Shown here piece by piece: positions 27,104-36,114 of a stretch of 64,000 bases of DNA. The first letter of the stretch is position 1; each line of letters starts with the position of its first letter. The notes under the pieces were generated by a model. That model was not told the origin of the DNA, ran no database searches, and was given only the letters and a program-made list of their open reading frames with translations. Source of the stretch: an uncultured Armatimonadota bacterium (GTDB taxonomy: Bacteria; Armatimonadota; Fimbriimonadia; Fimbriimonadales; Fimbriimonadaceae); contig CAIUHP010000068.1 in NCBI GenBank assembly GCA_903899015.1, forward strand, positions 1 through 64,000. The letters are read 5' to 3'. The position numbers and the translations under genes were made by a program.

Positions 27104-29719
27104 ATGCGATATCCACCTCCAGCACCCCTCGATAGCTTTTTACAAACTCCGATTCCTGTATTGGAGAAATTAAGCTCTGATGATTCAGCCGCGAAACTAT
27201 CGGGTGGGCTTCGAGAGCAGGAGTTGATGTCGCGCGCCTATTCTGCATCCTCAAAGTGGTTATGCCAAATGGCTGGCTTGCAAAGGAATCGGGGTCGGAT
27301 TTTTGCGGCCCTAGCCTATGCCGATCAGGCGCTCGAAGTCGCTAATCGAGAGTTCGATCCCTTAGATATTACATCTGCATGTGCGGTCAAGGCATCCGTT
27401 CAAACGATACAAGGAAACTATGTTTCAGCTCGCCAGACTCTAACCGCTATCCCGCCGGTAGCGATAGGAAAAGACTCGGATGCCATCTTAGCCATCTACG
27501 AAGAATCGCTTGGTAAGTTGCTGCTTAGAGCAGTCGGAGTCGAGTCTTTTGAATTCAACGAAGCCACCGAACGATATCAACGTAGTCTTTCGCTCTACGA
27601 AGATTTAGACGATATTCCGGGCCAGATTCGATGTTTGATTGGGTTGTCGAGCGTGTCGTCTGGCGATGGCCGATATTTTCGAGCCCTTGAATATGTAGAT
27701 GAAGGGCTCGAACTGTGTGCCGAATTTGACGACTGGCGGTATCTCAACCAACTTATAGGATGCGCGGCATTTGCGTTTAGGGATCAAGGTTATCACCAAC
27801 ATGTGGCCGATCTTTTTCAGCTTTCGATCGACTGGTCAACGTTCATTGGCGATCGTCCTCAGAAGATTCGGAGTGCAATTGGATTGGGCGAATTTTATCG
27901 GATGGTCTTTTCACCCCCACGCACCACTGAATTTGATAAAAGCCTCGAGATTCTAAGGAAATCGGTTGACGAGGCACAAGACTGCAGCATGGGGCCACTC
28001 ATGTTGCAGGGACAGATGGCTCTTGCAGACCTATTCCATAAAGCGGGCGATTTCGATTCTCAGCGAAAATGCCGTGACCTAGCCGAAAAATGGGCGAAGG
28101 CCGAACCGTTTGAAGGCGCGATCAGGGTCATGGATTGGAATGATTTGATTGGTGCTGCTCTCGTGGTATCGCGTGAGCGAAGGATGGCGAGTCACCTTGA
28201 GGAAGCCATTGAAGGAAGTGCCGACCCATTCTTTGTTTTCGATGAACGTGAGGGCTCCGATCCTAGCCATGGTGATTTTATCAATGAGTTCAGAAATTCA
28301 GCTGCTAACAACCTATTAAATATCAATTCAACAGACATCCGTCTGCTCTCAGACTTGTCCGAGGTGGCCGCCTTCCAGGGGCTTCGAGACGTTGTCATTC
28401 AAGTAGCTAACAAGAGATCCACGTTTGAAGACGAGATTTCGATTGTCAAGGAAAACGGCGAAATCACGTGGTACGCCCGGCGGGTATCGCCAGCAGGAAA
28501 TGGGGCGGTCGTGACGCTACGAGATATTTCTTCAAATCGTAAAATCGAAGATGCTCTTCGAAATGCTGCTGATCGCGCTAAGGAAGCTGACCGCGCAAAA
28601 TCTGAGTTTCTGGCGAATATGAGCCATGAGGTTCGCACGCCTATCAATGGAGTTTTGGGATTAGCCCAGTTACTTGGCGAACTCGATCTTGATCCGACGG
28701 CACGAAAGTATGTCGACGGAATCGCTTCAAGCGGTGCGATTCTTTTGAAAGTCATCGGAGATGTCCTCGACTTGTCGAAGATCGAAGCTCGCAAAATGCA
28801 CTTGGACCCTCAGCCAACTCCGTTAGTGCCATTGCTGCAAGACGTGATCGGCCTATTTGAGGGGAAGGCCGCTCAGGGGGGCATTGATCTGACTCTCAAG
28901 ATTGATCCCGAAGTACCAGACGTTATCGTTGTGGACGGAACAGGTTTGCGGCAAGTCCTCGCGAACTTAGTTGGGAATGCTCTGAAATTTACTCCAGCGG
29001 GTGCGGTGCATCTTTCCGTGGTTTGTGAGAATTCTCAACTCATGTTTCGGGTCACTGATTCTGGGGTTGGAGTTCCGCCTCACCTGATCGATCTTATCTT
29101 TGAACCCTTCCAGCGCGCCGTTTCTGAATCAGACGGAATCGATGGAACGGGACTTGGATTAACGATTTCCCGAAGACTGATTGAATTGATGGGCGGGAAA
29201 ATTAGCGTTGTTAGTAAGGAAGGAGAAGGCAGCACCTTCTACTTTAGTTTGCCTTTGACGGTCGGGTGTGTGTCCGAACATGAAGGGGTTGCAAACCTTC
29301 AACCCGATGAAATTCGGTTCGATGGTTTCAAAGTTCTGCTTGTTGAGGACAACGAAGTGAATGTTTTAGTTTCGGAAGGCATGCTCGAACAATTAGGCTG
29401 TGAGATCACCCACGCCGAAAACGGCCAAGTGGCGCTCGAATGTGTGCGCGCGGCTTACTTTGACTTGGTTCTAATGGACGTACGCATGCCGATCATGGAT
29501 GGATTGGCGGCGACAAGAGCGATTCGGGAGATGGAAGGTGGGACCGACAAACACGTGCCGATTATCGCCTTAACAGCTGGTGCACTGGCGCAAGAAAAAG
29601 TTGCCTGCTTTGACGCAGGCATGGACGATTACCTTGTTAAGCCTTTCAGCAAGACAAGCCTCCGAGACGCGATGTCTCGTCAATTTGGGCCAGCCGGAAC
29701 CCGCAAACAAACTATTTGA
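27104..29719 (+). CDS. TPR-PAS hybrid histidine kinase with C-terminal receiver
   Basis: 871 residues, no membrane segment. Residues ~45-345 are helical repeats of TPR type; a PAS-like domain follows (~370-480, ending VVTLRDISSNRKIEDA). The HisKA has phospho-accepting His508 in NMSHEVRTP; the HATPase has GNALKFTPAG, DSGVGVP and GTGLGLTIS boxes. The C-terminal receiver holds VLLVEDNEVN, the phospho-acceptor Asp in LVLMDVRMP and the Lys in YLVKPF. All catalytic residues are intact. It senses an unknown cytoplasmic signal and would pass phosphate to its own receiver and onward to a phosphotransfer partner not seen here. Confidence 0.93.
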   Translation: MRYPPPAPLDSFLQTPIPVLEKLSSDDSAAKLSGGLREQELMSRAYSASSKWLCQMAGLQRNRGRIFAALAYADQALEVANREFDPLDITSACAVKASVQTIQGNYVSARQTLTAIPPVAIGKDSDAILAIYEESLGKLLLRAVGVESFEFNEATERYQRSLSLYEDLDDIPGQIRCLIGLSSVSSGDGRYFRALEYVDEGLELCAEFDDWRYLNQLIGCAAFAFRDQGYHQHVADLFQLSIDWSTFIGDRPQKIRSAIGLGEFYRMVFSPPRTTEFDKSLEILRKSVDEAQDCSMGPLMLQGQMALADLFHKAGDFDSQRKCRDLAEKWAKAEPFEGAIRVMDWNDLIGAALVVSRERRMASHLEEAIEGSADPFFVFDEREGSDPSHGDFINEFRNSAANNLLNINSTDIRLLSDLSEVAAFQGLRDVVIQVANKRSTFEDEISIVKENGEITWYARRVSPAGNGAVVTLRDISSNRKIEDALRNAADRAKEADRAKSEFLANMSHEVRTPINGVLGLAQLLGELDLDPTARKYVDGIASSGAILLKVIGDVLDLSKIEARKMHLDPQPTPLVPLLQDVIGLFEGKAAQGGIDLTLKIDPEVPDVIVVDGTGLRQVLANLVGNALKFTPAGAVHLSVVCENSQLMFRVTDSGVGVPPHLIDLIFEPFQRAVSESDGIDGTGLGLTISRRLIELMGGKISVVSKEGEGSTFYFSLPLTVGCVSEHEGVANLQPDEIRFDGFKVLLVEDNEVNVLVSEGMLEQLGCEITHAENGQVALECVRAAYFDLVLMDVRMPIMDGLAATRAIREMEGGTDKHVPIIALTAGALAQEKVACFDAGMDDYLVKPFSKTSLRDAMSRQFGPAGTRKQTI

Positions 29720-30482
29720 GGGCTTTTCTAAACGAGATCAAGGTGAATGACACCATGATCACAAACAAGACCAGCGCGGTTAGGAACCCTTGAATGATCG
29801 CTGGACTGTCCCACCCGTAAAGAACCAAAGCTCGAACGCCTTCGATGATCGACGTGACGGGATTAATCGTGGCGACAATTCTAAACCAGTCCGGTAGCAG
29901 GTTCTTGGGCGCTGCCGCGGTCGTAAGGTTTAGAAATGGGAAAACCAAAATGAAGAGAGACTGCACGAGACGGGCGTTCTGAGTTCGCAATGCCGTAATC
30001 ATTCCGATACAGCTCCAAGCCATAGCGAAGAGGATTAAAATCGTGAACATTGCGACGATTCCGAGGAACCCGGTCTTGATGTGAACTCCAATGAGGAGGA
30101 GTGGTATGAGCACGACCATCCCTTGGAACAGGGCAAGCACCGCAACTTCCGTTAACCTGCCAAGCACGATTGCTAGGCGATGAATCGGCATGATAAGCAG
30201 TTTCTTGAGATAGCCATTCGCAATGTCTTGCACCATTTCGATGCCCGCGTTTCCTGACGAAAAGAAGATCGCCGTAAAAATGGCTACCGGAGCGATGAAG
30301 TCTCGGTAGGAAATGTCTTTAGGGAAGTCTTTTAGATTTGCAAACGCTTGTAGTGACGAAGAGTTGACGATGAAGAAGAAAAGCGGAATAAAAAGTGACG
30401 GGATGAGCGCAAGTAGAGGTCTCCAAATCTGCTTGATATTCCGGATGGAGAGGTAGTACCAGTCTGAAAAAAATGTTGTCAT
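29712..30482 (-). CDS. ABC-2 type transporter permease
   Basis: 256 residues with six membrane segments, ABC-2 type layout (EMVQDIANGYLKKLLIMPIHR before a long membrane stretch, then GVRALVLYGWD near the last segments). It follows the ATPase gene by 4 bases, so the two form one exporter of the DrrAB type. Substrate unknown: drug, lipid or polysaccharide. Its 3' end overlaps the convergent kinase by 8 bases. Confidence 0.9.
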   Translation of the reverse strand: MTTFFSDWYYLSIRNIKQIWRPLLALIPSLFIPLFFFIVNSSSLQAFANLKDFPKDISYRDFIAPVAIFTAIFFSSGNAGIEMVQDIANGYLKKLLIMPIHRLAIVLGRLTEVAVLALFQGMVVLIPLLLIGVHIKTGFLGIVAMFTILILFAMAWSCIGMITALRTQNARLVQSLFILVFPFLNLTTAAAPKNLLPDWFRIVATINPVTSIIEGVRALVLYGWDSPAIIQGFLTALVLFVIMVSFTLISFRKALK

Positions 30483-30486
30483 AGGA

Positions 30487-31284
30487 TTAACCTCGCCTCC
30501 TTGCGTAAGGATCTGGGGCGTTCAAGTTCACTTCTTCATCAGCCAGATTACTGCCGGTAGTTTTCAGGAAGATCTCTTCAAGATTCTTCGCTTCGTGCTT
30601 CTCAAGTAACTCTGCCGGAGTTCCCATCGTGACGATTTGCCCTTTATCCATGATCGCGATCCTCTCGCAAAGAGTTTCAGCTTCATCCATAAAGTGAGTG
30701 GTGAGGAAGACCGTCATGCCAGCTTTGTTCAACTCACGTAGGTGATTCCAAATAAGTTGGCGGGCGTGGGGATCGAGTCCTTGAGTGGGCTCGTCAAGAA
30801 ATAGAATCCGAGGTTCGTGTATGAGGGAGAGCGCAAGATCAAATCGACGGCGCATTCCTCCCGAATAGGTCGAGGCATATCGGTCTGCAACCTTTTCGAG
30901 TTCAACCAGCTTCAGCAACTTGGCGATTTGGTCTTGAATTTTGGCTTTAGGCATGTGATAAAGCCGACCGTGAAGCTCGAGCATCTCGCGAGCGGTCGCC
31001 GTTTCATCGAGCCCGATTTCCTGCATGGCAAATCCGATGCGGCTGTAGATCTCTGAAGCATGGCTATCAAGGTCAAAGCCGTCGATTTTAATCGTCCCCG
31101 AGGTTTTCTTAACCAGGTTGACCATCATATTGATCGTCGTGGATTTTCCGGCTCCGTTTGGTCCCAGGAAGCCGAAAAACTCTCCTTCTCGAACATCGAA
31201 ACTGACGCCTCGAACAGCTTCGGTTCCTCCGGGATAAGTCTTGGCGAGGTTTCTCACCTGAATGATTTGATTTTCTTGGGACAT
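30487..31284 (-). CDS. ABC transporter ATP-binding protein (DrrA-like)
   Basis: 265 residues with Walker A GPNGAGKST, signature SGGMRRR, Walker B ILFLDEP and switch His in TTHFMDEAETL. The C-terminal extension after residue ~225 is typical of the DrrA/CcmA-type exporters. It pairs with the permease 4 bases downstream. Confidence 0.95.
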   Translation of the reverse strand: MSQENQIIQVRNLAKTYPGGTEAVRGVSFDVREGEFFGFLGPNGAGKSTTINMMVNLVKKTSGTIKIDGFDLDSHASEIYSRIGFAMQEIGLDETATAREMLELHGRLYHMPKAKIQDQIAKLLKLVELEKVADRYASTYSGGMRRRFDLALSLIHEPRILFLDEPTQGLDPHARQLIWNHLRELNKAGMTVFLTTHFMDEAETLCERIAIMDKGQIVTMGTPAELLEKHEAKNLEEIFLKTTGSNLADEEVNLNAPDPYARRRG

Positions 31285-31428
31285 GAGGTTGGTGTGGAAC
31301 GTTTCGGGCTTCGCTTCGTTTCCAAAGGATTATACGGAACGAGATGGAGAGATAGCTCCAATCCCAATGCCAATCTTCCTTGGTCGGAGCGTCATTTGAA
31401 CAACTGGCGTGCTGAGAGAGCCTAAGTT

Positions 31429-32682
31429 GTGCAAACTAGCCATATGCTACTGGGATTGATCGTTTCGGGCATCGTGGCTCTAGCAAGTGGATCGAAAGGG
31501 GACGTTGATGTTTCATCTTTTGGAGCAAAAGGTGATGGAGTTTTTGATAACACTGGCTCCTTTCAGCGGGCAATGGATGTCGCCGGCAAGCTCCATGTAA
31601 ATGTTTCGGTGGGGTCTGGGAATTTTCGATTTTTAGGGCGGCTTTCCGTTCCAGAGGGAGTTGCTCTTAGGGGGACTTGGGAATCAGTACCCGCACATAA
31701 CGGTATTCGTGACAAGGGTTTACCAAAGCCCACCGATGGCGGGACGACATTTCTGGTTGAAGCAGGCGAGGGAAGCGAGGCGGATCCTTTTCTGACTCTC
31801 AATACCAATACAACACTCAAAGGCGTCGTTTTCTATTATCCCAAACAGGTCGTCGACGGAGTTCCTAAACCCTATCCTTACTCAATTGCAATGCGGGGAA
31901 AGAACCCGGCCGTCTTGGACGTTGAATTACTGAACTCCTACAACGGGATTGATGCGAGCCAAAATGAGCGTCACCTCATTCGGAATGTTCAAGGTCAGCC
32001 GCTACGCAGAGGCGTTTACGTGGACGCCATTTACGACATTGGACGCATCGAAAATGTTCACTTCAATCCTTGGTTCAGCATGAATCCTAAGTTGTTTGAA
32101 TGGCAGCAACAGCATGGCGAAGCATTTATTATTGGTCGAGCCGACTGGGAGTACGTCCTCAATACCTTTTGCTTCGGATACAACGTCGGATATCACTTTC
32201 TGGAAACGAAGACGGGAGCATGCAACGGCAATTTCCTTGGTATCGGAGCGGATGACTGCTACTCCGCTGTGAAAGTCGATCAGAGTGCTCCCTTTGGAAT
32301 TCTCATAACAAACGGTGAATTCACAGCTTTTCACGGTCCGGACCCGACCATGGTTAATGTGAGTGCTTCGAATACGGGAGTCGTGCGATTTTCGAACTGT
32401 GCTTTTTGGGGACCTTGTAATCAATGTGCGGAGATCGCTGGATCGGGCACGGTCGGATTTAGTGACTGCACTTTTGTTCAATGGGACGGACGCCATGAAG
32501 GGCGATCCGCCATTCATGCTACCGGTGGAACGATTCTTGTTCGAGGATGCGATTTTCGAGAGGATAAGGGGGCGGTCAACTTGGAAAAGGGCGTTCGAAG
32601 AGCGATCGTCACCGACTGCGTCGGTCCCAAACAGGTCAAAGTGGTCGCCGCCGATCGGTCCGTATTGAAAGAGTCCAACTAG
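31429..32682 (+). CDS. Exported right-handed beta-helix protein, pectate-lyase-superfamily type
   Basis: 417 residues: short signal peptide (LLGLIVSGIVALASG), then the family entry VDVSSFGAKGDGVFDNTGSFQRAM, shared by pectate-lyase-3/tailspike-like beta-helices. Repeated short beta rungs run to the end (VRFSNCAFWGPC, VGFSDCTFVQW, ILVRGCDFRED). It may cleave or bind a polysaccharide. The start is GTG at 31429 with GAGAG upstream; an ATG at 31444 is possible. It ends in a hairpin shared with the convergent halogenase-like gene. Confidence 0.75.
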   Translation: MQTSHMLLGLIVSGIVALASGSKGDVDVSSFGAKGDGVFDNTGSFQRAMDVAGKLHVNVSVGSGNFRFLGRLSVPEGVALRGTWESVPAHNGIRDKGLPKPTDGGTTFLVEAGEGSEADPFLTLNTNTTLKGVVFYYPKQVVDGVPKPYPYSIAMRGKNPAVLDVELLNSYNGIDASQNERHLIRNVQGQPLRRGVYVDAIYDIGRIENVHFNPWFSMNPKLFEWQQQHGEAFIIGRADWEYVLNTFCFGYNVGYHFLETKTGACNGNFLGIGADDCYSAVKVDQSAPFGILITNGEFTAFHGPDPTMVNVSASNTGVVRFSNCAFWGPCNQCAEIAGSGTVGFSDCTFVQWDGRHEGRSAIHATGGTILVRGCDFREDKGAVNLEKGVRRAIVTDCVGPKQVKVVAADRSVLKESN

Positions 32683-32699
32683 GCGCACCGCGCCTAGTT
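32677..32699. terminator. Bidirectional hairpin that contains both stop codons
   Basis: AACTAGGCGC and GCGCCTAGTT form a perfect 10-bp stem with a 3-base loop. The TAG of the beta-helix gene (32680-32682) and that of the convergent halogenase gene (32694-32696, minus strand) lie in opposite arms, symmetric about the loop. No T-tract follows. It probably ends or protects both transcripts. Confidence 0.7.
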
Positions 32700-34385
32700 C
32701 ACTTTGATATAGGGACGGTCTGGGTTGACCGTGCCAGTGATCCAGCCTTCTAAGTGCATGGTTTCCAGCGCTTCGATCGTGAGAAGCTTAGCGTCTTCAG
32801 CATCGATATGGTCTTGGTCAATCATCGCGTTGACACAGTCCTCCAGGATCGCGATGCTATCGGTGTGACGTCGTAAACCGTTGACCGCGTGTTTAAATGA
32901 GTCGATGAGGGGAAGAATCTTCGTGCCGCGCTTCATACATGGAATCGGAAGCACACGGCCGTTTAGGTATCGGACAAATTTATCTTCTCTCGCTCCTTCG
33001 AAATCGAGTTTCCAGGAGTTCGTCTTCATGATTTCCCATTCAGGTGGGGATACGCCTAGTTGGACGGCGACAAGTTTGAGCCCGGAAACTCGGTAGGTTA
33101 GAGCCGCCGCAATGCCTGGTTCATCCAGTGTGAACCCACCGGTGGCTAACCAGCGGAAAGCTGTTTCGGGATCTAGAGTCAATCCTGCTGTCTCCGCGAT
33201 CTCTTGGCAATACTCTTTGAGGTCTTTGAACTGACCGTTTGAGGAGTACCAAAAATCGGCAAACTGCATGTGGTGCTTGATTTGAGCGCGATGCCCTTCC
33301 TCGTATTCGTGTTTGAGCCATTCAGGATCGACCAAACCGCGATTGAGCTCAAGAATGGTAAAGGCGACCTTTCTTGCGCTGGTGTGCGCGAGAGTCATTC
33401 CGGCAGACAAAATGGGGTCGGCGAATCCACAACTGTCGCCAGATAAGAACCAATTTTCACCCACCAATCGGTCGGATAAGAAATTCCAGTCTTTCGTCGC
33501 AAAGACCCCTGGTTCTGGTGTGGCAGAAGCGATCAATTCTCTGATGAGCGGTTCGGTTGAAATAGCTTCGTGATAGAGTTCTTCGACCGTTTTCCCGCTA
33601 TTTTTATAGTAGTCCGCTGGTAAAACAACCCCGACCGACGTTCGTGAGGGCGTAATGGGAATGAACCAAAGCCAGCCCCAGTCCAAACTCATGATTTGGA
33701 TTCGGGTTCCTCCCGTTCCAAGCGTGATGGCCCATTTTGCGTCATTGAAATACTGATAGAAGGCAATATTTCGTAGTGCAGTCGGCGCGTCGATCGTAAT
33801 GTTTAGGGCCCGACGGAGCATGCCAACTTCGCCGGTGCAGTCGACATAATATTTGGCCTGAATCCGGTCGTCATCGCCAACATATTCGGTTACTTCAGGG
33901 TCTTCTGAGGTGATGTTGAGGCCTAGAACCTTGTCTCCTTTTACATCGATGGAAGACACTTTGGTTTGTTCAAAGACTCGGCAGCCTAATTCTTTTGCGT
34001 GATCTAAAAGGATCTTGTCGTAAATCGACCGATCGGTTTGAAAGGCCGTTCGTTTACGCTGATCGACAAATTTTGCGGGACGCGGTTCGTCTCGGAATTT
34101 CTCAGAATGGAGGAAGTCGGTGTCCCAAAGATCTTTCGTGGCCCCCCACTTAAAAGTTGCCCCGATCTTAATGGGGAATTCCGCTGCCTCGATTTTGTCC
34201 CAGACTCCCATTTCGTCGAGAATTGCCGAAATGGCCGGCGTGTGGCTCTCTCCAATGTGGTCGCGAGGGAATTTCTCTCTCTCAATAATCGTGACATCCA
34301 TCGTCGGGCTGTATTTCTTTAGTAGTGAGCCCAAAGTCGAACCAGCTGGTCCGCCACCGATAATCGCAACATCCGTTTTAAGCAT
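32694..34385 (-). CDS. Flavin-dependent halogenase family protein (paralogue A)
   Basis: 563 residues. FAD-binding GGGPAG at 10-15, GES-x-x-P at 45-50, conserved Lys73 in PIKIGATFKWG, the halogenase marker WxWxIP at 238-243 (WLWFIP), and FxxPxxSxG at 321-329 (FADPILSAG). Such enzymes use FADH2, oxygen and halide to make HOX, which a Lys directs to an electron-rich carbon (phenol, pyrrole, indole). The last ~170 residues form an extra domain ending in ALETMHLEGWI. Together these separate it from plain monooxygenases. It is last in the operon, 11 bases after paralogue B, to which it is very close. Substrate and activity unproven. Confidence 0.82.
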   Translation of the reverse strand: MLKTDVAIIGGGPAGSTLGSLLKKYSPTMDVTIIEREKFPRDHIGESHTPAISAILDEMGVWDKIEAAEFPIKIGATFKWGATKDLWDTDFLHSEKFRDEPRPAKFVDQRKRTAFQTDRSIYDKILLDHAKELGCRVFEQTKVSSIDVKGDKVLGLNITSEDPEVTEYVGDDDRIQAKYYVDCTGEVGMLRRALNITIDAPTALRNIAFYQYFNDAKWAITLGTGGTRIQIMSLDWGWLWFIPITPSRTSVGVVLPADYYKNSGKTVEELYHEAISTEPLIRELIASATPEPGVFATKDWNFLSDRLVGENWFLSGDSCGFADPILSAGMTLAHTSARKVAFTILELNRGLVDPEWLKHEYEEGHRAQIKHHMQFADFWYSSNGQFKDLKEYCQEIAETAGLTLDPETAFRWLATGGFTLDEPGIAAALTYRVSGLKLVAVQLGVSPPEWEIMKTNSWKLDFEGAREDKFVRYLNGRVLPIPCMKRGTKILPLIDSFKHAVNGLRRHTDSIAILEDCVNAMIDQDHIDAEDAKLLTIEALETMHLEGWITGTVNPDRPYIKVN

Positions 34386-34396
34386 TTTGAATCTTT

Positions 34397-36088
34397 CTAA
34401 GTGACTTTAATGAATGGGCGGCTGGGAACAACTTTGCATCGAATCCAGCCTTCGAGCATCAGCGATTCTAAAGCTTCTATGGCGAGAAGCTCCGCTTCCT
34501 TTACCTCGACCCCATCTTCGTGAATCATCCGGTTCACGCAATCCTCAAGAATGAGAATGCTATCCATGTTGTTCTTGAACGCATTCACGACGTGTTTAAA
34601 CACGTCGACCAGTGGCAAGACTTTGGAACCGCGTTTCAGGCATGGAATGGGAACGACCCGGCCATCCATGTAGCGAACAAACTTTCCTTCAGTCGCATCC
34701 GATAGATTGAGGCGCCAGAAATTGGTCTTGGTTATCTCCCACTCCGGGGGTGATCCTCCAAGTTGAACAGCGACCAGTTTCAAGCCGGACACTCGATAGG
34801 TTAGGGCTGCTGCCACACCGGGTTCGTCGATGGTAAAGCCTCCAGTAGCGAGCCATTGGAATGCGGTTGCAGGATCAAGCGTGAGCCCAGCCGTTTCCGC
34901 AATCTCAGCGCAGTAGTCTTTGAGATCCGTAAACTGACCGTTGGACGTGTACCAGAAATCTGCAAACTGCATGTGATGCTTGATCTGAGTGCGATGGCCG
35001 TCTTCGTACTCGGATTTAACCCATTCCGGATCGAGCTGCCCACGGAATAGCTCGAGCAAAGTGAAGGCGACTTTCCTCGCACTTGTGTGGGCCAATGTCA
35101 TTCCAGCGGAAAGAATTGGGTCGGCAAACCCACAACAATCTCCAGCCAGAAACCAATTTTGACCGACTAATCTTTTCGAGAGAAAATTCCAATCTTTGGT
35201 CGCGGTGATTTCTTCTTCCGGGGTCGCATTTGCCAGGAGTTTTGAAATGAGTGGTTCTTCAGCGATGGCATCGGCGTAAATTTGTTCGACCGTCTTGCCG
35301 CTCTCTTTGTAATAGGATGCGGGAAGTACGAGTCCCACCGAAGTACGCGTGGGTGTAATCGGGATGAACCACATCCATCCCCAATCCAGGCTCATGATTT
35401 GGATGCGGGTTCCACCATTCCCGAGAGTTACCGCCCAGTCTGCATCTTGCCAGTACTTGTAGATCGCGATGTTTCGAAGCGCAGTGGGGGCTTCAATCTC
35501 GATGTCCATGGCCCGTCGTAAAATGCCGACATCACCCGAGCAGTCCACATAGTAGCGGGCTTCGACTCGACAGTCAGCTCCAATTTGATCGAGGACGTCC
35601 GCGTCCGTTGATTGAAGTTTGAGCCCAAGAACAGCGTCTCCGTCTCTCTCAATGGATGCAACCTTAGTCTGTTCAAATACCTGGCATCCAAGTGACTCAG
35701 CATGGTCGAGTAACACTTTGTCATAAACGGAACGGTCAACTTGAAAAGCCGTCTTCAGGCGTTGGTCCTCGAATTTCTGGGGACGCGGAACGTTTCGGAA
35801 TTCCTGGTGATGGAGGAAGTCGGTATCCCAAAAATCCTTCTTTGCACCCCATTTAAAGGTAGCGCCAATCTTAATTGGGAAATTTGCCGCTTCTACCTTA
35901 TCCCAGACTCCCATTTCGTCGAGGATTGCGGAAATGGCAGGTAAGTGGCTTTCTCCTACGTGATCTCTAGGGAATTTTTCACGCTCGATGATCGTTACGT
36001 CGAGCGATGGATTGTATTTTTTGATAAAGGTACCGATGGTGGCTCCAGCTGGTCCGCCACCAATGATTGCTACGTCGGTTTTATGCAT
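34397..36088 (-). CDS. Flavin-dependent halogenase family protein (paralogue B)
   Basis: 563 residues from the ATG at 36088, chosen because AAGGA lies about 10 bases upstream and its first residues align with those of paralogue A. All halogenase marks are kept at matching positions: GGGPAG, GES-x-x-P, the Lys in PIKIGATFKWG, WMWFIP and FADPILSAG. It is much closer in sequence to paralogue A than to C, so A and B look like a recent duplication. The last ~170 residues repeat the extra domain ending ALESLMLEGWI. It starts 26 bases after the stop codon of the TPR-sulfotransferase gene. Confidence 0.82.
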   Translation of the reverse strand: MHKTDVAIIGGGPAGATIGTFIKKYNPSLDVTIIEREKFPRDHVGESHLPAISAILDEMGVWDKVEAANFPIKIGATFKWGAKKDFWDTDFLHHQEFRNVPRPQKFEDQRLKTAFQVDRSVYDKVLLDHAESLGCQVFEQTKVASIERDGDAVLGLKLQSTDADVLDQIGADCRVEARYYVDCSGDVGILRRAMDIEIEAPTALRNIAIYKYWQDADWAVTLGNGGTRIQIMSLDWGWMWFIPITPTRTSVGLVLPASYYKESGKTVEQIYADAIAEEPLISKLLANATPEEEITATKDWNFLSKRLVGQNWFLAGDCCGFADPILSAGMTLAHTSARKVAFTLLELFRGQLDPEWVKSEYEDGHRTQIKHHMQFADFWYTSNGQFTDLKDYCAEIAETAGLTLDPATAFQWLATGGFTIDEPGVAAALTYRVSGLKLVAVQLGGSPPEWEITKTNFWRLNLSDATEGKFVRYMDGRVVPIPCLKRGSKVLPLVDVFKHVVNAFKNNMDSILILEDCVNRMIHEDGVEVKEAELLAIEALESLMLEGWIRCKVVPSRPFIKVT

Positions 36089-36114
36089 CTTTCTTATCCT
36101 TTTGGGCAAAGCAA

